From an uncultured Oscillospiraceae bacterium (GTDB lineage Bacteria; Bacillota; Clostridia; Oscillospirales; Acutalibacteraceae), in NCBI GenBank assembly GCA_910588935.1, contig CAJUSM010000005.1, positions 1-64,000 of the forward strand: a DNA stretch of 64,000 bases, given 5' to 3'. The notes beneath the pieces were generated by a model. It did not search any database. It saw only the letters and a list, made by a program, of their open reading frames with translations, and was not told the origin of the DNA. The stretch's first letter is position 1. Each line of letters starts with the position of its first letter. Shown piece by piece: positions 54,006-63,146 of the stretch. Position numbers and translations under genes: made by a program.

Positions 54006-55001
54006 ATGAATCATTTGGTAGAATTCCCCAGCCTGGGGCTTAGCTTTACAGTAAACGAGGTGGCCTTTTCTATAGGCAGCTACGACATCCGCTGGTATGG
54101 GGTTATTATTGCCCTAGGCTTTTTGCTGGCCCTGGGCTATGCGGGTATCAGCGCTAAAAAAATGGATATTGATATGGATCACCTCATCGATGCTGTTATC
54201 GCTGGTACCATTGGCGGTATTATCTGCGCCCGGCTGTACTATGTGCTCTTTTATCCCGGCGATAAGTACTGGCAGGATCCTATACAGATTTTGTATATCC
54301 ACGACGGTGGAATTGCCATATACGGCGGCTTCATAGGCGCCATGGTCTTTGGCGGATTAGTGGCTAAGTGGCGTGGCCTGCGGGTGCCGGCGGTGCTGGA
54401 TCTGGCCAGCTTAGGCTTTCTGATCGGCCAGGGCGTGGGGCGCTGGGGGAATTTTGTAAACCAAGAGTGCTTTGGCGGGGCCACCAACCTGCCCTGGGGT
54501 ATGGTTAGCGACAACACCCGGGCTGTGGTGCCAGAGGGGCCGGTGCATCCCTGCTTTTTATACGAGTCGGCTTTGTGCCTGCTGGGGTTTTTGCTGCTGC
54601 ATATTTTTACCCGGCGGTTCCGGCGGTACGACGGCCAGACCTTTATTCTGTATATTGTGTGGTATGGGGCAGTGCGTTTCTTTATAGAGGGTACCCGCAC
54701 GGACAGCTTGATGATCGGCAGCTTAAAGATCTCCCAGGTGGTAGCTGGGGCCTGCGTGGTGGTTGGTATCGGCCTGCTCGTTGCCCTGCGGCATAAGAAC
54801 AGCCTGACAGGCTGCGGAAGCCGGTATGTGATGGAGAGCATTGGGCTGGGAGAAACCCAGGAAGAGCCGGATATGGGGGGAAGTACCATTTTTGGCGATT
54901 TGCCCCCCTATGAGGAAGAATCGCCGGCAAAGGAAAAGAAAGAAGAAACGCCAGCGGAAAAGCCTGAAGAAAAAACGTCCGGTACAGAAGAAAAAGCCTG
55001 A
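54006..55001 (+). CDS. lgt: Prolipoprotein diacylglyceryl transferase, with charged C-terminal tail
   Basis: A 331-residue membrane enzyme that attaches diacylglycerol to lipoprotein cysteines. It has seven membrane helices and the signature GRWGNFVNQECFG near residue 145, with HDGGIAIYGGFIGA before it. The last 55 or so residues are a hydrophilic Glu/Lys/Pro-rich tail absent from standard Lgt. The ATG at 54006 has GAAGGA eight bases upstream. Confidence 0.93.
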   Translation: MNHLVEFPSLGLSFTVNEVAFSIGSYDIRWYGVIIALGFLLALGYAGISAKKMDIDMDHLIDAVIAGTIGGIICARLYYVLFYPGDKYWQDPIQILYIHDGGIAIYGGFIGAMVFGGLVAKWRGLRVPAVLDLASLGFLIGQGVGRWGNFVNQECFGGATNLPWGMVSDNTRAVVPEGPVHPCFLYESALCLLGFLLLHIFTRRFRRYDGQTFILYIVWYGAVRFFIEGTRTDSLMIGSLKISQVVAGACVVVGIGLLVALRHKNSLTGCGSRYVMESIGLGETQEEPDMGGSTIFGDLPPYEEESPAKEKKEETPAEKPEEKTSGTEEKA

Positions 55002-55265
55002 ATTCAAAAAGCCGAAGGGCTACACAATCGTTTTGCCAACCCCTACAAAGGCTGGGGCAGAGTTCCATGCCCTTGTAGAAAGGCCATATAAAAAATTCCC
55101 GGCGGTGATTTTCGGCTGAAAGCGTCTATCGCCGGCAGGCGGGGCAGAAATCCTGATAGCTCTTTTACACCCTCAAAACACGCCTCACAACTCTTCCAAG
55201 CAAGAAAAGCACATGCTCTCCCAAACGAACCCCAAAACCCCAGCAAAACTCAGGAGGTATTTATT
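55002..55265. other. Intergenic region before folD
   Basis: 264 bases with no clear gene, promoter or terminator. A lysine-rich frame that overlaps the lgt end continues to 55119 but has no ribosome site. Confidence 0.5.
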
Positions 55266-56135
55266 ATGGCAACCATCATAGACGGCAAGGCCGTGGCAGC
55301 CAAAGTAAAAGCGGAGGCCGCCCAGGAGGTACAGGCCCTGGCAGCCCAGGGCGTTGTACCTGGGCTGGCTGTGGTTATTGTGGGGAGCGACCCTGCCTCC
55401 CGCATCTATGTGAACAATAAAAAGAAAGCTTGCCAGGAGGTGGGCATCCACTCGGAGGAGTACGCTTTGTCCGGGGAAACCTCCCAACAGGAGCTGCTGG
55501 CTTTGGTAGAAAAACTGAACGCCGATCCCAATATTCATGGCATTCTGGTGCAGTCTCCCCTGCCCGCTGGGCTGGACGAGGCCGGGGTGGTGGAGACCAT
55601 TGCCCCCCATAAGGATGTGGACGCCTTCCATGCGTATAATGTGGGAAAAATTATGCGGGGCCGGTATACCTTTTTGCCCTGCACCCCTGCAGGGGTAATC
55701 GAGCTTATCCGGTCCACTGGGGTAGAAATTGCCGGAAAGCGCTGTGTGGTCATCGGCCGCAGCGATATTGTGGGCAAGCCTATGGCCATGCTGCTGCTCC
55801 ACCAAAACGGCACGGTGACCATTTGCCACAGCAAAACCCAGAACCTGCCGGAAATCTGCCGGGAGGCGGACATTCTGGTCTCTGCTGTGGGCAGGGCTGC
55901 CTTTGTTACCGGAGATATGGTGAAACCCGGGGCTGTGGTAATTGATGTAGGTATGAACCGGGACAAAAACGGCAAGCTTTGCGGAGACGTGGTTTTTGAG
56001 GAGGTGGCGGAAAAGGCGGCCTACATTACCCCTGTTCCTGGCGGGGTGGGCCCTATGACCATTGCTATGCTGATGAAAAATACTGTGGCAGCCGCCAGGC
56101 TCAGCCTGGAAAAGGCCGGGGATTCTCATGGCTGA
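55266..56135 (+). CDS. folD: Methylene-THF dehydrogenase / methenyl-THF cyclohydrolase
   Basis: A 289-residue bifunctional enzyme of the folate one-carbon path. The catalytic lysine region is [13 protein letters not shown] near residue 52, [10 protein letters not shown] near 93, and the NADP loop [11 protein letters not shown] near 165. AGGAGG lies upstream of the ATG. Its end overlaps dxs by eight bases. Confidence 0.96.
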   Translation: MATIIDGKAVAAKVKAEAAQEVQALAAQGVVPGLAVVIVGSDPASRIYVNNKKKACQEVGIHSEEYALSGETSQQELLALVEKLNADPNIHGILVQSPLPAGLDEAGVVETIAPHKDVDAFHAYNVGKIMRGRYTFLPCTPAGVIELIRSTGVEIAGKRCVVIGRSDIVGKPMAMLLLHQNGTVTICHSKTQNLPEICREADILVSAVGRAAFVTGDMVKPGAVVIDVGMNRDKNGKLCGDVVFEEVAEKAAYITPVPGGVGPMTIAMLMKNTVAAARLSLEKAGDSHG

Positions 56136-58017
56136 CCTGCTGGAAGGGATCCGTTCCCCCCAGGACCTGAAGAAGCTCAGCCTCCAGGAGCTGGAAAACC
56201 TGTGTGAGGAAATACGTCAGGTGATCATCCGCACGGTCTCTGACAATGGCGGCCATTTGGCCTCTAATCTGGGGGTAGTGGAGCTTACCGTAGCTCTCTG
56301 CCTGGCCTTTCATCCCCCGGAGGACGCCATTGTGTGGGATGTGGGCCACCAGAGCTACCCCTATAAGCTGCTCACCGGCCGGTACCAAGCCTTTTCTTCC
56401 CTGCGCCGGGAGGGAGGGCTTTCCGGCTTTCCCTGCCGGGAGGAGAGCCCCTGCGACCAGTTTACCACTGGCCACAGCAGTACCTCTATCTCATCGGCCC
56501 TGGGGCTCTCCCAGGCCAGGCTGCTGGGGGAAAAGGAGGGCTGGGTGGCGGCGGTGATCGGGGACGGCGCCCTAACCGGAGGCTTAGCCTTTGAGGGGCT
56601 GAACAACGCCGGCCAGTTCCGCCGGAATCTTATTGTGATCCTCAACGACAATACCATGTCCATTTCCAAAAATGTGGGCTCTATTGCCCGGTATCTAACC
56701 TACATGCGCACCAAGCCCGGTTACCTGAAAGCTAAAGGGAATGTAGAGCAGGCCCTAGGCCGGCTGCCGGTGGTGGGCGGAGCCATTGCGGCCTTTATGC
56801 GCCGGGTGAAGGACAGCCTGAAAAAAATGCTTTATGGGTCTAATGTGTTCAGCGACCTGGGCTTTGCCTATTACGGACCCTTTGACGGGCACAATGTAAG
56901 GGAGCTGGCCGAAACCCTGGAGGCGGTTAAGCTTATCCACAAGCCGGTGCTCATTCATGTGCGCACCTATAAGGGTAAGGGCTACCAGTATGCAGAGCAG
57001 GCCCCTACCCTGTACCACGGCCTTTCTGGTTTCGATGTGGATACCGGGGCCACAGGGGAAAAGGCGGAGACCTTTTCCGATGTGTTCGGCCAGGCCCTGT
57101 GCGGGCTGGCTGAGAGGGATAGCCGCGTTTGCGCCATTACTGCCGCCATGCAGGAGGGCACAGGTCTTTCCCTTTTCCGGGAGCGGTTTAAGAAACGGTT
57201 TTACGATGTAGGCATTGCGGAGGGCCATGGGGCCACCTTTGCCGGGGGCCTGGCGGCAGGGGGAATGCTGCCGGTGTTTGCCGTGTACTCCACTTTTCTT
57301 CAGCGGGCCTACGACCAGCTGATCCACGATGTGGCGCTGCAGAATGTAAAAGTGATCTTAGCCATTGACCGGGCGGGAATTGTGGGGGAGGATGGTAAAA
57401 CCCACCAGGGCCTGTTCGACGCCGCCTTTCTCCGGTCTATTCCTGGGGTGACCCTGTACTCCCCAGCCTATTTTCAAGAGCTGCGAGACCAGCTGGCCTT
57501 TTTGGCCCGGGAGCCTGGGGGTATTTGCGCCATCCGCTATCCCCGAAGAAAGGAGCTGTATAAGCCTCCCTGTTTTCGCAGCACTACAGACCCCTGGTCT
57601 GTGTATGGCGACCCTGAGGCTTCTCTGTGCTTAGTTACCTATGGCCGGTTGTTCTCCTTTGGGGCCGAGGCGGTCCGGCGGCTGAAGGAACAGGGCGTTG
57701 GGGTAAAGCTGCTCAAGCTCAACCGGATTGTACCCATAGACCCAGCCGCAGCGGAGGAGGTCTTGGGCTGCAGCCATGTGCTTTTTTACGAGGAGGGCCT
57801 GCGCCAGGGCGGTATTGGCGAGGGCTTTGGTGCCCTGCTGCTGGAGCGGGGCTACCGGGGGAGCTGGACGCTTCGGGGGATAGAAAACCCCTTTGTAGCC
57901 CACAGCCCCATGTTCCGGGCCCTAGAGGAGCTGGGCCTTTCCGCGGGATGCATGGAGAAAGACCTGTTGGGCTGCTGGGAGAAGGAGGAAGATCATTTTG
58001 GGAAAAAAGAGGCTTGA
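56128..58017 (+). CDS. dxs: 1-Deoxy-D-xylulose-5-phosphate synthase
   Basis: A 629-residue thiamine-diphosphate enzyme, first step of the MEP isoprenoid path from pyruvate and glyceraldehyde phosphate. The ThDP motif [17 protein letters not shown] is near 147, [10 protein letters not shown] near 71, and the transketolase middle domain has [15 protein letters not shown] near 415. The end overlaps the TlyA gene by 20 bases. Confidence 0.96.
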   Translation: MADLLEGIRSPQDLKKLSLQELENLCEEIRQVIIRTVSDNGGHLASNLGVVELTVALCLAFHPPEDAIVWDVGHQSYPYKLLTGRYQAFSSLRREGGLSGFPCREESPCDQFTTGHSSTSISSALGLSQARLLGEKEGWVAAVIGDGALTGGLAFEGLNNAGQFRRNLIVILNDNTMSISKNVGSIARYLTYMRTKPGYLKAKGNVEQALGRLPVVGGAIAAFMRRVKDSLKKMLYGSNVFSDLGFAYYGPFDGHNVRELAETLEAVKLIHKPVLIHVRTYKGKGYQYAEQAPTLYHGLSGFDVDTGATGEKAETFSDVFGQALCGLAERDSRVCAITAAMQEGTGLSLFRERFKKRFYDVGIAEGHGATFAGGLAAGGMLPVFAVYSTFLQRAYDQLIHDVALQNVKVILAIDRAGIVGEDGKTHQGLFDAAFLRSIPGVTLYSPAYFQELRDQLAFLAREPGGICAIRYPRRKELYKPPCFRSTTDPWSVYGDPEASLCLVTYGRLFSFGAEAVRRLKEQGVGVKLLKLNRIVPIDPAAAEEVLGCSHVLFYEEGLRQGGIGEGFGALLLERGYRGSWTLRGIENPFVAHSPMFRALEELGLSAGCMEKDLLGCWEKEEDHFGKKEA

Positions 58018-58810
58018 CCTGCTGGTGACCGAGCGGGGCTTGGCTCCCAGCCGGGAAAAGGCCAAAGCCCTGATAATGGCTGGGGCTGTGTATGCGGACA
58101 ACCAAAAGGCGGATAAACCTGGAGACCTGTTCCGGGAAGACTGCCGGTTGGAGGTTCGGGGCGGGAACCAGAAATATGTGAGCCGGGGCGGGCTGAAGCT
58201 GGAAAAGGCCATGACTTGCTTTGGCCTAGACCTGGCTGGGCTTATCTGCATGGATGTGGGAGCCTCCACCGGAGGCTTTACAGATTGTATGCTGCAAAAT
58301 GGTGCCCAGCGGGTGTATGCCGTAGATGTGGGTTATGGACAGCTGGCCTGGTCCCTGCGCCAGAATCCCCGGGTGATCAGCCTGGAGCGTACCAATGCCA
58401 GGTATCTTAGCCGGGAACAGGTGCCGGAGGAAATCGGCTTTTTTTCGGTGGACGTGTCCTTTATCTCCCTAACCCTGGTGCTGCCTGCCATACGGGCCCT
58501 TCTTGCCCCAAAGGGCCGAGGGGTCTGCCTGATTAAGCCTCAGTTTGAGGCGGGGCGGGAAAAGGTGGGAAAAAAGGGGGTAATCCGGGACCGCCAGGTT
58601 CACCAGGAAGTAATTGAGAAGATTGAAAGCTTTGCCCTGGAAAACGGCTTTTCCGTGTTGGGCCTGAATTTTTCCCCAGTAAAGGGGCCGGAGGGAAATA
58701 TTGAGTACCTCATTTTTCTGGAGCGGTCCCAATCGCCGGAACCTGCCCAGGGGCTGGCTCAGGGGGCGCAGGTGGTGGAGGCCTCCCACCAGGCTTTGGA
58801 TCCGGCTTAA
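57998..58810 (+). CDS. tlyA: TlyA-family rRNA 2'-O-methyltransferase / S4-domain protein
   Basis: A 270-residue protein with an N-terminal S4 RNA-binding domain ([28 protein letters not shown]) and a FtsJ/RrmJ-type methyltransferase domain (SRGGLKLEKA, MDVGASTGGFTDCML, DVSFISL, LIKPQFE). TlyA methylates cytidines in 16S and 23S rRNA. The start is TTG at 57998, chosen for AGGAGGAA eight bases upstream; the next ATG is well inside the protein. Confidence 0.93.
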   Translation: MGKKRLDLLVTERGLAPSREKAKALIMAGAVYADNQKADKPGDLFREDCRLEVRGGNQKYVSRGGLKLEKAMTCFGLDLAGLICMDVGASTGGFTDCMLQNGAQRVYAVDVGYGQLAWSLRQNPRVISLERTNARYLSREQVPEEIGFFSVDVSFISLTLVLPAIRALLAPKGRGVCLIKPQFEAGREKVGKKGVIRDRQVHQEVIEKIESFALENGFSVLGLNFSPVKGPEGNIEYLIFLERSQSPEPAQGLAQGAQVVEASHQALDPA

Positions 58811-58840
58811 CCGAGAGCTTATGGGAGAGGAGACAGGTAT

Positions 58841-59674
58841 ATGAAAATCGCGGTGGCCCCCAACCCAGTTAAAAAAAGGGCTCCGGCCTGTGCCCAGGCT
58901 GCGGCTGCCCTGCTGGAGGGCTGCGGCTGCCAGGTCGTGTTGGTTCAGGGCCTGTACGGTCAGGGCCCTGCCAAGGAGGCTGCCCAAAGGGCTGTGGCAG
59001 GCTGCCACATGGTTTTGGCAGTGGGAGGAGACGGTACCATTATTGCCGCCGCCAAGTTGGCCGCCCGGCTGGATATCCCGGTGCTAGGTGTAAACGCGGG
59101 CAAGCTGGGCTTTACCGCTGGCCTAGAAAGCCGAGAGCTGGAGCTGCTTCCCCGGCTGGCAGCAGGGGACTATCAGGAGGAACGGCGGATGATGCTGGAA
59201 ATTACCCTGGTTTCCGATGGGCAGCGGCGGGCCTTTACCGCTCTGAACGACGGGGTAATCTCGGCGGAGCTGGCAAAAATTGTGGAGTACCGTATGGCGG
59301 TAGGCGAGGGCCAGGCCTACAATTACCGGGCGGATGGCTTTATTGTGGCCACGCCCACTGGCTCTACGGCCTATTCCCTGTCTGCTGGGGGGCCGGTGGT
59401 AGAGCCCAATATGGACTGCATGATCTATACTCCCATCTGCCCCCATTCCCTGTTCAACCGCAGCGTGGTTTTTGCCCCGGATACCAGGCTGACAGTGGAG
59501 ATTCCCCGGAACCGGGGAAGCCTGTTCCTTACAGTAGACGGGGAGACGCCAGTGGAGCTGCTAGAAGGGGACCGGCTGTGCTTTGCCCGGCGGGCAGGGG
59601 CGGTCCGGTTTATCCGGCTGGGAGAGCACAATTTTTACGATACGCTGAACGAAAAGCTGTTAGAAGGGCAATAA
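58841..59674 (+). CDS. nadK: NAD kinase
   Basis: A 277-residue kinase phosphorylating NAD to NADP. The nucleotide motif GGDGTIIAAA is near residue 63, NAGKLGFTA near 85, and the second site GSTAYSLSAGGPV near 177. It is part of the tlyA-nadK-argR-recN block. Confidence 0.95.
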   Translation: MKIAVAPNPVKKRAPACAQAAAALLEGCGCQVVLVQGLYGQGPAKEAAQRAVAGCHMVLAVGGDGTIIAAAKLAARLDIPVLGVNAGKLGFTAGLESRELELLPRLAAGDYQEERRMMLEITLVSDGQRRAFTALNDGVISAELAKIVEYRMAVGEGQAYNYRADGFIVATPTGSTAYSLSAGGPVVEPNMDCMIYTPICPHSLFNRSVVFAPDTRLTVEIPRNRGSLFLTVDGETPVELLEGDRLCFARRAGAVRFIRLGEHNFYDTLNEKLLEGQ

Positions 59675-59889
59675 AAGGCGTGAGAGTAAAAAACTGGAGC
59701 CCCAAAAAGCTTTGCCGTGCCGCCTGCCGGCTTGATGGGTGGGGAAGGGGAACCGGTGGGCAGCTCCTTTTCAAAACAAGAATCCAGAAAAACTCGGGAT
59801 GCTGTTCTTGCTTTCTTCCCCTAGCCCTGCTTTTTAAAATTCAAGTCCCTATAAAAGACCTGGCGGCAAGCCGCCGGAAAGGAGCTGCG
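59675..59889. other. Intergenic region between nadK and argR
   Basis: 215 bases with no recognisable gene; no strong promoter or Arg box is seen. AGGAG precedes the argR ATG. Confidence 0.5.
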
Positions 59890-60345
59890 ATGAAAAGCCG
59901 ACGCCATGCAAAAATACTGGAGCTGATCCGAGAGATGGACCTGGAAACCCAGGATGAACTTCTTCGCTATCTGCGGGAGGCTGGGTTTGATGTAACCCAG
60001 GCCACGGTTTCCCGGGACATTCGAGAGCTGCGCCTCATTAAAATCCAGTCAGGCTCAGGCCGGTACAAGTATTCCATAGGGACCGATTCCCAGCCAGATA
60101 TGGCCTCTAAGTTTTACGATTTTTTTACAGACGCGGCTCTCTCCGCAGAGGCCGCGGGGAACTTGCTGGTCATTAAATGTATGAGCGGCATGGCCCAGGC
60201 GGTGTGTGCCGCGATGGATGCTATGGTGTGGGAGGACTTTGTGGGCACCCTGGCCGGGGAGGATACGATCTTTGTGGCCTGCCGCACAGAGTCTGCCGCC
60301 AAAGCCGCCCAGGAGGAGCTGAAAAAGCTGCTGAAGGGCAGCTAA
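59890..60345 (+). CDS. argR: Arginine repressor ArgR/AhrC
   Basis: A 151-residue regulator. The N-terminal winged helix has KILELIREMDLETQDELLRYLREAGFDVTQATVSRDIREL. The C-terminal hexamerisation and arginine-binding domain has CMSGMAQAVCAAMDAM and GTLAGEDTIFVACR, including the Asp of the GEDT motif. With arginine bound it would repress the cluster at 29481 through the Arg boxes. Confidence 0.95.
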   Translation: MKSRRHAKILELIREMDLETQDELLRYLREAGFDVTQATVSRDIRELRLIKIQSGSGRYKYSIGTDSQPDMASKFYDFFTDAALSAEAAGNLLVIKCMSGMAQAVCAAMDAMVWEDFVGTLAGEDTIFVACRTESAAKAAQEELKKLLKGS

Positions 60346-60426
60346 GGAATGCTGCCCAGGGCAAAACCAAGTTCTGGCCGGCGTCCGGCTAAATTTCCCA
60401 TTTTCGTTACAACAGGAGGCTTTGCC

Positions 60427-62106
60427 GTGCTTGCACAGTTGTTTATTAACAATATCGCTGTTATCGAACGCGCCTCTATCGACCTGGAGCCCGGATTTAC
60501 CGTGCTTACCGGCGAAACCGGCGCGGGAAAATCTATGATTATAGACGCCATCCACGCTATTTTAGGGGAGCGCACCTCTAAGGAGCTGGTGCGTACAGGG
60601 GAGTCAGCCGCCTCTGTCTCCGCCCTGTTTACCGGCCTGGCAGGGGACGTGCTGGAGCTGCTGGACAGCCTCTCCGTGCCCCGGGAGGAGGAGGGTTCCC
60701 TGCTGGTCCAGCGGAACATTCGCCTGGAAGGAAAATCCTCCTGCAAGCTCAATGGCGCTCCGGCTACCGTGTCTATGCTAAAAACCATTGCGCCCCGGCT
60801 GATTGGGGTTCATGGCCAGCATGAAAGCTACGAGCTCCTTTCCCCTGAGCTCCATATGAACTATATCGATAGCTTTGGCCAGCTGGAAGGCCTGCTGGAG
60901 CGGTACAAGGCCAGCTATCAGCGGCTGCGGGGCTTTCAGCGCCGGCTGAAAGAACTGAATACCGACCAAGGAGAGAAGAATCGCCGGGCAGACTTGCTGC
61001 GGTACCAGATTGGCGAACTGGAAGAGGCGGGCATTACCCCTGGCGAACGGGAGGAGTTGACAAAGAACCGGGACGCCATCCGAAACAGCGGGCGAATTTC
61101 CGACGCTGTGGAGCTGGCAAAACGCATCCTTTCTGGAGACGAGGAGAGCAGCGGGGTGGTTTCAGAGCTGGGCCGGGCGGCAGGAGAGCTGGAGCGGGCG
61201 GCAGAGTTTATGCCTCAGCTGGAAGAGGCTGCCCAAAAGCTGCGGGAGGCAGGCTTTTTGCTGGAGGACGGGGAGAGCGCCCTGTATAGCTTGGCGATAG
61301 AGTTTGACCCGGCGGCTTTGGACGCCATAGAGGACCGGCTGGATCAGCTCTATCGCCTGGGCCTAAAATACGGGGAAACAGAGGAGGATATGCTGGCTTT
61401 TTTGGACCGCTGCCAAAAAGAGCTCCACGAAATCCAGTTTTCCGACGAAACCCGTGAGGAGCTGGAGGCCGGCTACGAAAAGGAAAAGGCGGCAGCCATT
61501 GCCTTAGCCCGGGAGCTTTCGGGAAAGCGGCGGGACTGGGCGGCAAAATTTACCCGGCAGGTAAAGGCAGAGCTGGCCTTTCTTAACATGCCTGGGGTAG
61601 AGTTTGTGGCAGAGATTGAGCGGGTGCCCCTAACCGCCACAGGCTGCGACCGCCTGCAGTTCTTAGTATCGGCCAACAAGGGAGAGCCCCCCAAGCCTCT
61701 ATCCAAAATCGCCTCGGGAGGCGAGCTTTCCCGGATTATGCTGGCGGTGAAAACCGTGCTTTCCGGTATGGACAAAATCGACACCTTGATTTTTGACGAG
61801 GTAGACGCAGGGGTTAGCGGGGCGGCCGCCAACCGCATTGGAGAAAAGCTGCGCCAGGTCAGCAAAAACAGGCAGGTGCTGTGCATTACCCATTTGGCCC
61901 AAATTGCGGCGATGGCGGAAAATCATTTGCGTATAACAAAGCATGTGGAAAAAGGGCGGACCTTTACCCAGGTAGAGCCCCTGGACCTGGAGGGCCGCAA
62001 GCGGGAGCTGGCCAGAATAATTGGCGGGGAAGAGGCCACCCAGCTGCAGCTGGATATGGCGGAGGAGATGCTGAGGAAAGCCCGGGAGAGGGAATGCTCT
62101 AAGTGA
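60427..62106 (+). CDS. recN: DNA repair protein RecN
   Basis: A 559-residue SMC-like ATPase of double-strand break repair. Walker A is TGETGAGKSMI near residue 30, followed by a central coiled coil, the ABC signature SGGELSR near 435 and Walker B LIFDEVDAGVSG. The start is GTG at 60427 with AGGAGG eight bases upstream; it gives the standard MLAQLFINNIAVIE opening. A longer frame from 60349 is not supported. Confidence 0.95.
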   Translation: MLAQLFINNIAVIERASIDLEPGFTVLTGETGAGKSMIIDAIHAILGERTSKELVRTGESAASVSALFTGLAGDVLELLDSLSVPREEEGSLLVQRNIRLEGKSSCKLNGAPATVSMLKTIAPRLIGVHGQHESYELLSPELHMNYIDSFGQLEGLLERYKASYQRLRGFQRRLKELNTDQGEKNRRADLLRYQIGELEEAGITPGEREELTKNRDAIRNSGRISDAVELAKRILSGDEESSGVVSELGRAAGELERAAEFMPQLEEAAQKLREAGFLLEDGESALYSLAIEFDPAALDAIEDRLDQLYRLGLKYGETEEDMLAFLDRCQKELHEIQFSDETREELEAGYEKEKAAAIALARELSGKRRDWAAKFTRQVKAELAFLNMPGVEFVAEIERVPLTATGCDRLQFLVSANKGEPPKPLSKIASGGELSRIMLAVKTVLSGMDKIDTLIFDEVDAGVSGAAANRIGEKLRQVSKNRQVLCITHLAQIAAMAENHLRITKHVEKGRTFTQVEPLDLEGRKRELARIIGGEEATQLQLDMAEEMLRKARERECSK

Positions 62107-62278
62107 GGGGGCCTGGGAAAGGGTAGGGAGATGATTTGGTTTTTTCATAACCTTTCCTAAAGGAAAACAAGGCGAAGCGAAGCATTACAACTCTTTATCA
62201 GGCCAACCGGCATAGGAGAGCTGGCCTTTGCTTTCTTAACCCTGCTTTTATCTTGGTCAATTCCCTGAGAAAAAGCCC

Positions 62279-62307
62279 TTGACATCCTGCTCCAAATCGT
62301 CTATAAT
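62279..62307 (+). promoter_or_regulatory. Perfect consensus promoter of the tyrS T-box unit
   Basis: TTGACA (62279-62284), 17-bp spacer, TATAAT (62302-62307). The start point is near 62314, just before stem I of the T-box. Confidence 0.9.
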
Positions 62308-62317
62308 ATTTGCCAAT

Positions 62318-62608
62318 GGCAATGACGGAATGCAAGTAAGCCCTGCTCTACATGGCAAAGAGAGCCCGCAGCTGGTGGAAGCGGGACCATAGCAGGGGCT
62401 GAAAATACCCTCCCGAGCCGCTTTCCTGAAACGCCAGTAGGGAAAGCCGTCTGACAGGCGTTACACTGTCAGGGTATCAGGAAGTGAATTCCTTGTACCT
62501 GTTAAGGCCGGAGCCGCGAGGTTTCTGGTAAAAAGAGGTGGTACCGCGATTTTGTTTTATCGCCCTCTGCAAAAGCTGCGCCTATGGCGGCTTGGCAGAG
62601 GGCTTTTT
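62318..62608 (+). promoter_or_regulatory. Tyrosine T-box leader
   Basis: The T-box sequence GAGGTGGTACCGCG lies at 62535-62548. Stem I is closed by AGCCCTGCT (62339-62347) and AGCAGGGGCT (62391-62400). The specifier region GAAAATACCC has TAC at 62406-62408, the tyrosine codon. The leader ends with the terminator GCCCTCTGC (62562-62570) / GCAGAGGGC (62595-62603) plus five T. Uncharged tRNA-Tyr would bind and allow read-through into the acetyltransferase gene and tyrS. Confidence 0.95.
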
Positions 62609-62648
62609 GTCTTCTCCGCCGGCCAGGGGCAATGGAGGTGAAAAGAAA

Positions 62649-63128
62649 ATTCGTCACAGTTTTGTTCCAGAAGTTGCTGTGAAGCCGGCGAGGCTCAAAG
62701 ACGCCCCCGCCCTGCTGGATATACAGCGCAAGGCCTTTGAGGCCTTGCTGAAAAAATACCAGGATAGTAACACCAACCCGGCCATGGAGTCCTTAGAAAC
62801 CCTAACGCGAAAGATTCAGCAAAAGGATTACTGGTTTATTTTGGAGAGCGGCCGTGTTGTGGGCTTTGCGGGCATTCGCCACTGGGAAAGCACCTGCCGG
62901 GTAAGCCCCATTGGGCTGCTGCCAGAGTGCCAGGGGCAGGGAATTGGGCATAAGGCCATGGAGCTGCTGGAGGCCCAGTATCCAGAGGTAAAGCGGTGGG
63001 AGCTGGATACTATTCTCCAGGAGCCGGGGCTGTGCAGGTTTTACGAAAGCTTAGGCTACCGTCCCACAGGGGAGGTCCATTTGATAAAACAGGGAATGTG
63101 CACAGTAGACTATGAAAAAATACGATAG
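62649..63128 (+). CDS. GNAT N-acetyltransferase in the tyrS operon
   Basis: A 159-residue acetyltransferase. The acetyl-CoA loop is ECQGQGIGHKAMELL, and YESLGYRPTGEVHLIKQG is the end of the fold. The start is uncertain. GGAGGTG lies eight bases before an ATT at 62649 (giving xRHSFVPE), with no ATG or GTG in frame at that site. The next in-frame GTG at 62679 lacks a ribosome site, and an ATG at 62632 is out of frame by one base after an A run. It lies between the T-box and tyrS, so tyrosine starvation should induce it. Confidence 0.78.
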   Translation: MRHSFVPEVAVKPARLKDAPALLDIQRKAFEALLKKYQDSNTNPAMESLETLTRKIQQKDYWFILESGRVVGFAGIRHWESTCRVSPIGLLPECQGQGIGHKAMELLEAQYPEVKRWELDTILQEPGLCRFYESLGYRPTGEVHLIKQGMCTVDYEKIR

Positions 63129-63146
63129 AAGAGAGGATTGGAGAAA

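Noticed and set aside
54841..55119. Lysine/arginine-rich frame overlapping the end of lgt
   Set aside because: It is a frame-shifted reading of the Glu/Lys-rich lgt tail and has no ribosome site.
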